Shown one piece after another: positions 1-11,641 of a stretch of 64,000 nucleotides of DNA; position 1 is the stretch's first letter, and the number at the start of each line of letters is the position of its first letter. The position numbers were made by a program, and so were the translations under genes. The stretch is from contig WHVA01000121.1 in the NCBI GenBank assembly GCA_015179125.1, positions 62,001-126,000 of the forward strand. Reading direction: 5' to 3'. This stretch comes from Gautieria morchelliformis. Its lineage: Eukaryota; Basidiomycota; Agaricomycetes; Gomphales; Gomphaceae. The notes beneath the pieces were generated by a model that made no database searches, was not told the DNA's origin, and saw only the letters and a program-made list of their open reading frames with translations.

Positions 1-870
1 CGCCGTCCACGATCCCTCGCACGTACTCCGATGGCTTTCGCGTCTATCATGCCTCTTGGAGGCTTCAGCAAGGCGTTGCGAAATATTTCCGGTGGCGCGG
101 ATGTGTTCCGCTTCCGGCGGAAGGTTTACGTACAGCAAGCGCTCCCCTTCCGCCAGAATGTCTTCCGGGCCGAGTCGGATGACGTCGGAATCAGAATCGG
201 AATCGGAAGTGGGATCCGGTTCAAATTCCGCTTCCGAGTCTTCTTCTGCAAGCAGTGGATGGGGGCCAGAACGACATGTCTGTATGAGCCGTTCAGTCTT
301 CCGCTGCTCCTGGCGCTCCTTCCGCAGTTCCGACCTGCACATGTGACACTTGGCTGGACATCGACTCATCAGTACCTTCCGAGTCTGCCAATTGATCTCG
401 GGGTTGTGCTCCTGAAGCCAGGTAAACCCGAGGATGATGTCCTGCTTCCCCAGGCTGGTGACTGCAAAGGAAGTGCGTTCTGAGTGTCCATCGTAGCGGA
501 GAATTGTGTCTACTATCTCTGTGATGGACCCTGCCTCATTGGGGCTTCCATCCACATTGAACACCGGGATTGCACGTTGCAACTTCCGCGTGGTCAGTCG
601 GTTCCGTTCCACATAGTCCCGGTCCATAAACTGACCAGTGGCCCCGCAATCGACAAGGGCGGGTCCGGATTTGACTTCCGCCGTATCTGTCGTCTGGATC
701 TCCACCTTAATGACTAGTGACTTGGGGCCAGGGGTGGCAGCAACAACATAGCGCTTCGGAAGGCGTCTCTCCCAAGGGCGGATGCGGGATGGATGGGGTG
801 TCAGATTTGGTTTTTGTGTGACTTTATCCGGTGGGTCTGTACGAAGTGAGGGGAGTGGGGGCTTTTCTCA
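1..870 (-). mobile_element. Ty3/Gypsy LTR-retrotransposon fossil (protease region of pol)
   Basis: Read on the reverse strand, this stretch encodes an aspartic-protease-like segment with the motif ALVDCGATGQFMDRD near 600-660. It is followed by ILGFTWLQEHNPEINWQ and a Cys-containing, acidic linker, which is the arrangement seen in gag-pol polyproteins of basidiomycete Ty3/Gypsy elements. The element continues past the left edge of the window, so its reverse transcriptase, integrase and left LTR cannot be seen. On its gag side it appears truncated or broken, and no clear gag or flanking LTR is recognised to the right. Age cannot be estimated without the LTR pair. Confidence 0.85.
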
Positions 871-2291
871 TTTAATGATATTTTTGAGCACTGATTTGTC
901 AGTGCTCAAAGGTACTGAATATTATCGTTTGTGTAAAAGGTACCGAAATCTAATGTCGGAGTTTTCTCCAGTGACTAGCCTCCTTCGAGCGCATGGCGCG
1001 ATACCTCCTATCTATATCACGCTCACATGCCCGCCAAGATGTAATGACCACTACCTGACACACCCCTCGTCATAGAATACCACGCAAGTAGCCATTGATG
1101 ATGTTCGCTTCAATCTATTGGATGAAGCGAGAAGGTTCTACCACAAGTAGCCATGCCGTCACAGCAGGATGTTACTGTTCATCCAAGCGCAGTATCATCC
1201 ACATCTCTCTAATGTCGTGCCAATCATGTCATTCCAAAAGCAGTTCTATTATTTGAAACCCTCCTTACGACACCGTCTGAGATCAGACACATTTGGTGCA
1301 GAAAATGAGACCTAGGCACCATTCTCTACTTCCTATCCGTCCATCGTGTCTTTTCGTGGATATCTTTATTTCGCTATGCAATGAAGACAGGTGCGCCAAT
1401 CTCTGGCTCTCATGTGAAGCATCTGTGCCCAATGCTATGTGTATTAAGTATGTTTGACAGAGTATGAAGCGAACTCACATCTGGCTCGCCTGTTGTAAGC
1501 TTTGGTCTGCCGATAGGGCGACAAGATGACTTGTTCCGAACTAAAGCAAGAATAGGCTCATTCAGGCTTAGTTGGTGCGAGCGAGGGTTTAAATCAATGG
1601 GGTTTCTTGCGGTCTTCAAGACTCTTTGTGGTATTATAATTCAAGCGGTATACAACTGTTCTGAACGTTTCGTGGGGATGCATTTATGGAGATGTATTAT
1701 GGTTTACTGCCATCACCGATGCTTTGTGAGTGCCATTACTGTACAGTCAGTCCTGCCGTTTTCACCTGACTCTGTAAGAGAGGGACCAATGCCTCCATGG
1801 CAAACTCACTGCCTGCAAAATTCCAAGTGCCAGCTTCGATCCTGCTACACAAATGATATGTCATGCACTGCCAGAAGAGTTTGGGACTCGCTAATCAATA
1901 CAAAACCTGTTATTGATGTTCCCGAGTTACGCTCAACGTAGGGAATCCGTAACGTTCTGCCCGGAGGATGACTCATTTGTCTCGCAGGGGTCACCTCAGC
2001 AATGATGAAACGGTAAGTATGTATCATGAAAAATCTGTATGACGAGAAATCGGTTTGCCCAAGGCGCAGTCCTGATTACAGTGCTAACTGTAAATTTGCG
2101 GAGTTTTCGAGTAATGTCAATCTCGTACAAATCGGCAGCTACAAGCTGCCCTGGCAAATGGTTTGCGAGAAGTTGCAGAATTTCAAGACTGATATAAATC
2201 CATGCCCGTTCGACGTGATTGATCACATTCATTACCTGCACCAAATAACAGTGATTGTAAGATAATTCCACATACACGGTGGATGATGCGG
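871..2291. other. Intergenic stretch without a recognised gene
   Basis: No reading frame here shows a family I recognise or a convincing exon chain. The part next to the Gypsy fossil (about 871-1100) may still belong to that element. The decamer AAGTAGCCAT occurs twice (about 1086 and 1146). The last 200 bases before 2291 would be the 3' flank of the V-ATPase subunit d gene. Confidence 0.5.
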
Positions 2292-3594
2292 TCAAAATAT
2301 GGGTATAAAGTCTTGAATGCGCTCTCTGGCATCTTGGGCGATGCATTCCGCTATCCATGTTAAACTCCTGATTTCGTGCTCCTTTAGCTTGATGTAGCTA
2401 TAGAACACGCCGTATTGGAATTGCTGCAAGAACGCGAGCTTATTCAAGTGCACCTCCATTGCGAAGAAGCGATCCTCAAGCGCCGATGCAACAGCTAACG
2501 CGTCGCCATCGTCCTCTACTACGAGACTGGAACCGTTCGGGCGCGAACGTGCAGAACCGGCGGAGTCGAAGAAGGGGCGATACTCGGGGACATTGTCGCA
2601 GACTTGTCTGACCTGATCAATGTCGTCCGCTTTTGCAAGTGCATTGTTGCCTTCGGGATACAGGCGGCCTATGGCTGGGAAGAGCTTTGCTCGTTGCTCC
2701 TTGGTGAGCTCGGTGTTGAACGAGTTAATAGTAATATTAATAGTGCGCCGGTCCGCCTCAAATTCCAGTAGGCGAGACATGTTGTCGGCAGTGGGTCCGC
2801 CGAGGGACATACAGAAGCGGTGGAAATCCTCGAGATAGGCCTTGTATAAGGTGTTACGGATAATCTCGATGTTGAGGTCATCGAGGTCAGATGCAGACAA
2901 GCACTCGCGGAAATACGGCGCTGACGGATACAGTTCCAGTGAATGCTCGCGGTAAAACTAGCCAAACGCACCTAATGGTGTCTCCACAAGGACACTTTGG
3001 TAAAGTTCCTCCACATTTGTAGCAACACACAAAGCCGGCATGGTGTCAAAGATGCCTAGTGGATGACATCGTTCCAGAAGCTCATGAGTATCTCGTTCGT
3101 GTAATGTTCCGGTGATCAAGAGGACGACGTTGTCGATCATATAGGCATAGCTGACCGGAACGTCAGTAACAAGACCGAGTGATAAGGGCGCTGACGCACG
3201 TCATATAGTCCAAGAATTTGCTCAAAGGCTCGACTGCATTACTGCGCATATAATGAAATTGTTCAACGAGGATCTGCGTCGCTTTGTCTGCAATCGTAGA
3301 TGTTGATATTGGGAGGGACTCATTGGCAAGGAAATTGCCGTAATCAGTGGAGCCAAGCTGCATGCGAAAATCTACTTCTTTGTCAGAGAAAATGGAAACT
3401 TTTGAATGAGCATCTTGCACCTTCAATAGTTTCGCATTGGGTCAGGTTTGCATAGTGACTTTGAGTCAAAATGCCGCCTTTGTAACCCCGTACCACACCC
3501 TCCAAATAACCTGAATCTACCTAAGCACATTCGTTGGATGGACATGAAGGCTTAAGCGAAGCAACACACGTACGTTGAAAAACAGGGCCTCCAT
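2292..3594 (-). CDS. VMA6: V-type proton ATPase subunit d (Vo sector)
   Basis: Subunit d sits on the cytoplasmic face of the membrane Vo ring of the vacuolar H+-ATPase and couples it to the central stalk. Five exons read on the reverse strand join into a protein collinear with yeast Vma6. They run from MEALFFN (start at 3594), through [50 protein letters not shown] and a long last exon with [20 protein letters not shown] and FEADRRTIN, to the conserved end [14 protein letters not shown]. Introns are about 45-55 nt with clean GT-AG borders. A Ser/Asp-rich stretch of about 20 residues before [10 protein letters not shown] is absent from yeast and could be a real insertion or a small unspliced intron. 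The start codon lies 152 bp from the divergent DeSI-fusion gene. Confidence 0.93.
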
Positions 3595-3746
3595 GGTTGA
3601 GGGCTATACAGACGCCTGTACTATAAACAGGTTCCTGTGGAATTTCAAACATGGACAAATACAAGCACCAGGCTTGCGCAAGTGCGACGCGTACCACACC
3701 CGTATATTATATTTAACGGGGGCACTGTGATTCTCATATCGCCATC
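3595..3746. promoter_or_regulatory. Shared divergent promoter, VMA6 / DeSI-thioredoxin-PUL
   Basis: Only 152 bp separate the two outward-facing start codons, so both genes must start transcription inside this interval or within each other's leader. A TATA-like TATATTATATTTAA run lies about 30-45 bp before the forward start. Confidence 0.5.
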
Positions 3747-6150
3747 ATGTCTTCCGTTAAACTCTATGTGTACGATCTTTCGAACGGACTGGCTCGTCAA
3801 CTCTCACTGCAGATGACAGGGAAACAGATAGACGGAATCTGGCATACTTCTGTGGTTGTTTTTGACCAGGAGATATTTTATGGGCAGGGTATCTGCATTA
3901 CAGCCCCCGGGAAGTCACACGTATGTCTGGTTTCGATTCCCATGCCGCAAAGAGCTGACAGGCTGTATGCTAGCATGGTTCACCAATGCAAATACTAGAT
4001 ATGGGGGAGACTGCCTTAGATGAAGAGACTTTCCAGCATTACCTTTCGGAGATCCGGGAACACTACACGGCTGATAAAGTCAGTTGGTTTTTGTCCTCGC
4101 AGCTGAGCTGACAATAGTTTACCTGACTATTTCACAGTATCATCTACTAGGTATCGCATACTTCCATTTCAATGTGAATAGCAATTCTCACATATTTCAT
4201 TAGACTTTAACTGTAATTCATTTACGAATGATTGCATCGGTTTCCTGACAGGAAACTCAATACCCTCATGGATCAAAGGTATTTGATTACTGCGAAATTT
4301 ACGCCTCGAACTTACGTCGATTGGCCTAGATCTACCGCAAGATTTTCTATCTACCCCATTTGGAGCTGGTAAGTCAGTTAAATTTGGGTGCTTTTCCTGT
4401 CGAGTCTTTACATCAAGTGCTTCAACATCAGCTCTTCGACCAACGATCGACAATATGTACCGTCGACCAAGCGCTACACCTACGAGCCCTTCTCCTACAC
4501 CCTCTAATTTGGAATTAGGGTCTTCTCTGCTTCAGGCAATGGCGTCTCAGGCCGCGTCTGGCGGGTCTGGCGGCCCTTATCCCATCCCCGCATCGACGAC
4601 TCAACATGCTACTCCATCTACACTTACATCACCTATCCAAATTGCCACAAACCCGACGTCGCTTAGGTCACTCATAACATCCCATCGTTGCGTATCAGCT
4701 TTCTTTACATCGGCTACCTGTGCACCCTGTCGCACTGTCGAGCCTGTTTTCGAAGATCTAGCGCATAATACAGCCTCGGGAGGCGTGGCATTTGCCAAGG
4801 TGGATTTAGCCACGGGCTTGGGGAGCCAGATAGCTAGTCAATGGAGTGTTAGCGCAACTCCAACGTTTCTGTTCTTCTTAGATGGTCAAAAGGTGCGCAA
4901 TGATGCTTAGGACGACGTAGAACTAACTGTCGTGTACAGGTGCACGAATTAAAAGGTGCAGATGCAGGTGAATTACGCACACAAGTGAACCTCCTCATCT
5001 TTCAAGCATTTCCTCGTAAGCTCACCACTGGCCAGTGAGAAGCTGACCTGACCTGTCGACGTAGCACACGTACACGCTTCCATGTCATTCCCGGCCATTC
5101 GTGGAATCTCTCTACAGCCCATACTCTTTTCGCAAGTTCCTGCTTGGGACGCGGCCCTTGGCAAACTCAATTCTTTCATTGACGCAGATACTTGCGCGCC
5201 GGAACTCGATCGATCGAATGTCAAAGGGATCCTGTCTGGAAAAGTTGTGCCTTTTCTTCGAGCCCGTTTCCCAGTTCCAGGGCAGTCGAAGCCAGCCAAT
5301 AGCTCACCGCCACAAGCCGAAATGCTGTCGCAATGGAATTCAGCAACTGTGGCACTCTCCAAAGCGCTTCCGTTGCCTGAAATGTTTCCTCTGATTGATT
5401 TCTGGCGTCTTGGACTACTCGATGTCCCTGTTTCCTCATGGGTGGCGGCTGCGGGAAATAAAGGAACGACAGATGTCACAGACCTGCTTTTGCACATGGC
5501 CGTTAGCGTGCTGGAAATCTCTTCACCCAGCTCTCGCAATCTTCTATTGATTACTTTGCGATTACTCGCGAACGGGTTTGCAAATACATCTCTTGCGCGA
5601 CACCTTCTGGATCCTACGTTGAAGCCATCTCGTTTGAGGCATTCCGCTCGACAGAATATGACTGATTTTCTTGTTCCAACCCTTCTGCACGCCGATGCAC
5701 CAGTCCGCACTGCGGCTGCCAGCTTGGCTTTCAACATTGCTGCCCATTATCAGCGCCCACTTGTCGAGGCGCAGAGAAATGGAAAGAGGGGCGAGCCTAT
5801 GGCCGACAGCGAAGGTGAGGGTCAAGGAGACTGGGAGGTCGAGATTGTCAGCGCTGTGGTGGAGGCGCTCGCGAGGGAGAAGCAAAGCGAGGATGTTGGT
5901 GAGTATGCCAATACGGTACATCATAGACGTCGCTTAGCATTGATCAACGCTAGTCCACCGCCTCACTGCGTCGTTAGCGCTGTTCCTACACCTTTCGCCG
6001 TATTGGACACAACTATCCTCCTTTGTGGAAGTTTTGCAGGTAAAAGATATCTTGGAGTCAAAGTTGCAACCAGGAGGTTGTGGTCAGCAGGGTGTTCAGA
6101 AAAAGGAAATACAGAAGCTTTTGCGGGAAGTGGTTGCAATGTGTTCTTAG
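3747..6150 (+). CDS. DeSI/PPPDE peptidase-thioredoxin-PUL fusion protein
   Basis: Three modules are fused in one spliced gene. The N-terminal PPPDE (DUF862, desumoylating isopeptidase type) domain begins [17 protein letters not shown]. It has the catalytic His in [10 protein letters not shown] and the catalytic Cys in FNCNSFTND, followed by [16 protein letters not shown] Ser/Thr/Pro linker leads to a thioredoxin fold with active site CAPC (about 4715) and the cis-Pro region SATPTFLFF. The C-terminal part, from about 5080, is an alpha-helical PUL-type repeat ([42 protein letters not shown]), the domain that binds Cdc48/p97 in Doa1/PLAA. The last exon ends EVVAMCS* at 6150. At least six introns are needed. 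Known family biology suggests a Cdc48-linked SUMO or ubiquitin-like deconjugase; the thioredoxin role is unknown. Similar fusions are known in fungi. Confidence 0.88.
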
Positions 6151-7198
6151 CAGCTCTGAAGTTATTGATACGGATATTTACTGGAGTGTATTGAGTGCAT
6201 CATCTCTCTTATTGAATATTGAATGAGTGCGTCGATCGCTGCAGACGCATGGACATGCTTGACTGCTCAGTCTGGGACCCAACAATTTCCGTGGCATGAA
6301 TTCAGGCCTTTGCTGCCCATAGCAAGAAATGATAGCATCTAGTACGCTGCAGCATATCCCGCATTGTGCAACCCTGCATCAATCTTTCTTACCTCTTACA
6401 GTGGCTCGGGGGCATCACGGCGTCTGCTATGTCAGTACCGCGTGCACCATGTTTACTTATCTTTCATTTGGGCGCACCTCCAGTTGCAGGTGAGAAGCGT
6501 AACTCGCTGCCAATTTTCACGCAGCAGGACTTCGACGGCCTTGCATCGGATTACGCTGTTCCGTGCGTGTCTCGTGACGAGGAATTTTCCCTTAAGGAAT
6601 GATGCCGCCGTCCTCGCCGTGGTGCCCTGCTATTGGCAGAGTGCAAAAATACGTGGGCGTCGTCGGCTCCCCGGCAGCCGCACAGGCCGTCTTTTCGCTG
6701 CGAGAGACAGTGTAGAGGTCGAGGTATACGGCGGGCAGTATATGTGTAAATACTTACATACGTCGGGCTAAAAGGAAAGGGTGGGGAAGAATTCGGGGGC
6801 CAAGACGCTTGCTTACAAGCCGGCCGAGTCTCTGTTGACATGTGGTGGCAGCGAGTTTCGTTACCGCCCTCATCTACAATATCGTCGTCGACGACCACTA
6901 CGCTCATTTCGCTCTTACAGTACACAAAATAGCTTGTTCTACATACCCTAGCAGCGCGACGCAGTGCGGGCGCGGGTTTGCCTAAACTGAGGCCAAAGCA
7001 TCCGTGGCTCCGCAAACTCCCACATTCAGGCTTCAGCCTCATCACCGATCTCATATCCCCCTCCTCCCTCTCCTCCCGCCATGGCTACTCGTCCAGACTC
7101 TGACAATCCATGGCCACAACCTACGCAGCATTCTGCCTCCTCAAAGGGCAAGCGCAAGTGGGATCTGTCCGCAGACGAGCCAATACTTCGACTGCACC
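6151..7198. other. Intergenic stretch, probable promoter and leader of the next gene
   Basis: No recognised protein. A 35-nt segment at about 6490-6524 has intron-like borders (GTGAGA...CGCAG) inside an open frame, but the surrounding peptide matches nothing I know. The last 150 bases are pyrimidine-rich (CCCCCTCCTCCCTCTCCTCC before 7081), which resembles a fungal core promoter. Confidence 0.4.
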
Positions 7199-8519
7199 AT
7201 GCTCGCCAGTCTTTTCCAGCGAGTGATACCAACAACAGTCCGTTCTTCTTCAATCACTCCTCGTTTTTTCTCATGCTCGTATAATCTAGGCTGTGGAATT
7301 GTCGCCAACAATGTAATATCGTGTTTTCCGACCCCAGACGCAACGGTTGTACAGAACATGGATACTCGCTTTGTATGTGAGTATCGCAGCCAGTCATACT
7401 TTCTTTGGTTCCAATCTCATTCTCCTCCCAGGGAATACCGGTCTCCCCCAGTTTTCTCAGACAAATCTCGTCGATGTCTATCTCTTTCACGCTGACTCCG
7501 ACCAGGTGGTCAGCGTGTGGCCGAATAACACGTACAGCGCCGGCCACCTTGCTGTTAAACCAAACGACACCTGGTGGGGCGAAAAGGGGTTGTCCTTCAC
7601 TCCTGGCACCAACTCGACTCAGCCATTCTTCTTCGTTTTGGTCGTAAGTGGGGCACAGTCGCTTAGCCAGCCCCGGCAGAGTACATTCACCGCTACACGT
7701 GATTAACTCCCAATGTCTTTCTACCGTTATTGACATCTGACCCTTATTTCATCTGACCCTCATTTAGAGACGAACTTTCCTGATTCTGTATTAAGCTCGC
7801 AGTCAACTGCCTCTCTTGCGTCCGCCGCCGCCGCCTCCGCCTCTGCTGCGTCTGCAGCATCAGTAGCATCAAGCAGATCCGCCCTCTCTGCCTCATCTGC
7901 TGCCTCTTCCTCTCAGAGCACCCCATCGGCGAATGGTGGAGCCCTACAAAATGGCTCGAGCGCATCGAACAGCTTCCCGTCCTGGGGCATCGCTCTATTA
8001 GCGGTCTTCGGATTCCTAGCTTTTGTATCGTTTCTCGTCGTCTTCTGGCTCATGATCCGGAAAATTCGCACTCGCAAGAAATCCATTGGATTAACTCGTC
8101 GAAACTCGATTGGCTCAGAGTCTCCCATGATGGCGAATCTCGACGCCCATTCACCCACAGATAAAGCGCCGGGGAGCAGCAGCGCTCATGGCGAACCACA
8201 ATCAATTGAGAGTGGCCTCGGCCCGCTACCCGCGATCACTCGGCAGAATGTGGTCTCTTCAGATGGCGCGTCGACCGTTTCCCGTGCAGATTCAGCAGGC
8301 GGTCCATTTTCCGCCATTGACGCCGCCGCAATGGCTGCAGCGTTCCGAAATGTTATGCGTAAGCCTGACTTTGCCGACCGTCCTATGGAAGAAGGCGAGA
8401 GTCCCGAGAAGGAAGCAGATGTGCTCAATCGGGAGCTTGCCGAGGAAGGTCGGGATATCAGGAGCGTGAGCTCCTCGCGCGGTGTAAGAGTCGAAACGCT
8501 CAGCGATACGGCGCCCTGA
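7199..8519 (+). CDS. Single-pass membrane protein with lumenal domain, Ser/Ala linker and cytoplasmic tail
   Basis: The well-supported part starts around 7430 with WNTGLPQFSQTN, then VDVYLFHADSDQVVSVWPNN, NDTWWGEKGLSFTPG and PFFFVLVTNF. This beta-rich segment resembles the Ser/Thr-rich GPI/Kre9-type lumenal modules of basidiomycetes. A long Ser/Ala-rich linker of low complexity follows (about 7790-7970). A hydrophobic helix (WGIALLAVFGFLAFVSFLVV, about 7980-8050) and a basic stop-transfer MIRKIRTRKK come next. The cytoplasmic tail of about 150 residues is acidic and Ser-rich and ends at 8519. Introns are placed at about 7375-7431 and 7644-7770. The 5' end is uncertain: the frame is open back to an ATG at 7199, but no clear signal peptide is encoded there, so an upstream exon may be missing. 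Function is unknown; a cell-wall or surface role is a guess. Confidence 0.6.
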
Positions 8520-9318
8520 GGAAATTCTCTTGTCACACGTCAATTGTCTGTCGTGCGTTCCTCCCTTCTTTTGTCCTTGTCTTAGGGTTACATTAGCCTT
8601 CATCCATTACGATTAACCAGCAACTTGCATGCATTTATCCCCATCCCGCCCTTGTTCCCATGCTATTCGACCTCCCCCTCTGATCTTATCACCTTTTTCC
8701 CCGTTCCCATTATACCACCCCTGCGACGAACGTTTGCCACCCAACCGTGTTATACATCGTCTTTTTTTTTTTTACCCCTCTCAGTACACTGTACTTGCAC
8801 GGCTTGGGATGTCCACTGTCGCGGGAGTGTTATCTTCTCCCTCGAACGTTTAGCTTTACATTCGTGTGACCCTTCTTATGGTTGCCTCCCTATTTCCTTA
8901 TACATCCATTGTTCTTTCGACCTTCTTCTACCTCCATAGCAATCAATTGTTTCTACAGGTACACTTCTGCGCAGCATGTCGCAATGTACCCTGCTCTGCC
9001 TGGAGTGCTCACACATTCGTTTTGTTGCATGGTAATAGAACGATTGAGACGTCCTGTTATGCATCATGAGTATTACAATGATCGGTCGCAGCATGGTTGT
9101 AAATCGTGCCATGCAGTTGAAGTAGGAAAGGAAATCGGAATGAGAACACGAAGAAGAGTAAAACTGATATAGCACCACAATCCCAGCAATCTAGTGTTTG
9201 AGACCTCTTGCATTTCCAGCGGTATGCATGTCGTGAAGGCATCTAAACGTGCGCGTGCAGGAATTAATCAATCATCCGTCGAGGATAGATGTCGCATAAG
9301 CATCTCGTAACTAGAAGT
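8520..9318. other. Convergent intergenic region
   Basis: This lies between the 3' ends of the membrane protein and the reverse-strand mitochondrial carrier. It is pyrimidine-rich with a T(11) run near 8763. I see no coding exon. Confidence 0.5.
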
Positions 9319-10462
9319 TCAGTCAGCCGAGATTGTTTCCTTGACGAAAAATGGCACATACGTTAACATGGTGACCGCGCTGTTCGGCACAGTCCGAAAG
9401 AGGTTGATAGATAAACCCTTGTACAACCCTCGCCACCCTTCTTCGCGCACGATCCGCTCCGCGGCATGAACAAGACCCTTGTACCTCTTGGTGTCTTTCG
9501 ATTTCGAATTGACGACGGCGCCGGCGCCGGTGAAGCCGTTTCCTGGGAGAAAGCGCCGCTGTATTTGAAGACGGGTACGGACGACCTCGTGCGGATACGT
9601 CGCAATCGACGCCGTCATCTTGGATACCGCAGAACATAAAAGAATGGTGCTGGTGTTTATAGGTGCGTTGGACCTCGATTCTTGTAAAATATCAGAATGG
9701 AGACATGTCTAGGGAAAGGATAACTAACGGGCCCATGCGCGAAGCTGCTCGTAGAGGGGAAATTGTACAGCGACATGTGCTATGCCAAGCAGGCTGGGGA
9801 GAAGCCCGCGATAGAATGCGCGAGCGCCTTCGGAGCGGTATATGGTTGTGAAGGCGTCGAGGGTATGGCGGTATCTGCTTTCGGTTGGAGGTTGAGTCTA
9901 ACGCGAGTGAATTCAGATGGAGGACCACGACACGCAAGAAATGCAGTCAAACCATGAAGCGGGTCTTTATGACCCACAAGGGATTTGTGCAGATGGTACT
10001 GCAAGCACCCGCGGTCATTGCAGAGAAGATGTGAAGCGACCATGGGTGATCGCGCATGGTTGGTTGATACCCCTTGGGGTGCGCCGCGGGATAGATGCTG
10101 CGACGAGGGTGGGTGCTTCCGAGAGGATTCTCTCCAAACCTTGTCTTGATGCCATCGTAGACGGCAAAATAGATGGCCCATGTTGGGAGATAACCTAGTA
10201 TTGTCGGCCCCAGGCCACGGTAAAGGCCACGAAACCCATCGTGCTTGATTATTGTCTTTAAGGTAGCTGGAGATTGCTCGCTCATGGTTACGCTTTACTT
10301 GATATGCTGTCGTTGAAACGCACCGAGCACGCCCAGATAGCCTACATGGCCCCGCGCAATGGTCTGAGCCTGCAACTTGGTCTTGATAACGTCCAGGGGA
10401 CACGTTGCGACGCTGGCGACGAGGCCCCCGCCAGCACCTGCAAAGGCGAACAGGGAGGCCAT
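9319..10462 (-). CDS. Mitochondrial carrier, NAD+/pyrimidine-nucleotide type
   Basis: The protein is an SLC25-family inner-membrane carrier with three tandem repeats. The repeat signatures are CPLDVIKTKLQ, NPLWVIKTRFM and YPHEVVRTRLQ. Trp in place of the acidic residue in the second signature is typical of the NAD+ (Ndt1/Yia6), pyrimidine-nucleotide (Rim2) and folate/FAD clade. YLPTWAIYFAVYDGIKT and LLPSLLGIAHVAVQFPLYEQLRAW also fit that clade. Four exons are joined by introns of about 48-65 nt, one ending TTTTACAAG near 9690. The most economical start is ATG at 10462 (MASLFAFAGAGGGLVAS), leaving almost no N-terminal extension; an upstream exon is possible. Which substrate is carried cannot be decided from sequence alone. 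Confidence 0.85.
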
Positions 10463-11641
10463 TCAGCGGGACGCTTCCAACAGTGGAGAACGGCGTTTGT
10501 TACCGGCTGAAATAGACGCGTTGAGAAAAAGATGGGGTGTGGGGGAAACCTTGAAGAACCTATCATACTGTTGACGTTCCATTGGGAACCTGGCATACCT
10601 CAGTCCCCGCAACGGGGCCAATTACAATATTGGGCCGTGGTGAGATGCTGAGACAGAATAGTCAGGCCATATGCTTATCTAATCCATTGCCCGTTCGGGT
10701 GGCTATTCAGTTCCTCTGGCTCGCATGACTCGTCCGCACGCTTGACCCTATCACCCTTTTGCCTCACCACACACTGATCACGATAGACCATAGCACAAGT
10801 CTGGTTACAAATTTATCAATTTCCAACGCGCGCAGTTCACGGTGTTATTTAGCTAGGCGTTCAACCCAGGAGTCCGTGTCGGCTTGCCTTATCTTAAACT
10901 GGTCGGCCGTGCTTCAAATCAAGAACCCGAAGTGTATGATTGGAAGTACGTACATACTAGTGACAAAGGCCACCGAGTGCAGGTATTGTAGGCGTCCCGC
11001 ACTCCGCAAACCTTGAAGCATCTTTCCCACCAAGTTGGTACCACTTGAAGGAACCTGACACGATTTCGCTGGTGTCCTGGCGATTCCTGGCGAACTAGCG
11101 TGTGGCAGGGAGAAATTCTGACGCGTTCCACGCGCAGCTCATCAACTCATGCAGATATAAGGCTTAGCCAACCAAACACGACGCCCACTTCCATTAACAC
11201 CTCCAACCCCGCCACATGAATCGAGGACATGCATTGAAGATTGAAGTTGTGCAAGCGAGCGCAGCACGCACTGCAGCTACTACTAGCTGACCCGCGTTCA
11301 TCGTGCCTGTGCGTGTGTGCGCTCCACCAGTGACGGGCAGGATCGGGATACGCGCTGAGTGCTGAGACGGGGGGTGGGCGTCGTCCTCTACAGACCTGCG
11401 GCCTCAGAAAGTGGAAAATCAGTCCCAATCATATAAAATCACATAATTTGAAAAAATAAAAATAAATAATAAACCTGGAAGTAACAGCGTAGTGGATATT
11501 TGTATAACTCACCTCCTGGCTGCCAGAGATGAGAAAGCCATAGCAGCACCTTTTAAAAGACAATTCCATCCAGAGGCTCGGTCTTAGCCGGTTTGGACAG
11601 ACGCGCACACACAACCACCTAGTGGTACAAGTACTCTGACA
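10463..11641. other. Divergent intergenic region
   Basis: About 1.2 kb between the outward-facing carrier and capping-enzyme genes. There is an A/T-rich block near 11440-11475. I recognise no gene; short frames here lack splice-compatible neighbours. Confidence 0.45.

Noticed and set aside
31-717. Long forward-strand frames in the first 700 bases
   Set aside because: They are antisense shadows of the reverse-strand Gypsy protease region, whose motifs are unmistakable.
7081-7284. Forward frame MATRPDSDNPWPQPTQHSAS
   Set aside because: Its end cannot be joined in phase to the conserved lumenal exon of the membrane protein, so it is probably leader sequence.
9663-10574. Forward frames between 9.6 and 10.6 kb
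   Set aside because: Shadows of the reverse-strand mitochondrial carrier exons.
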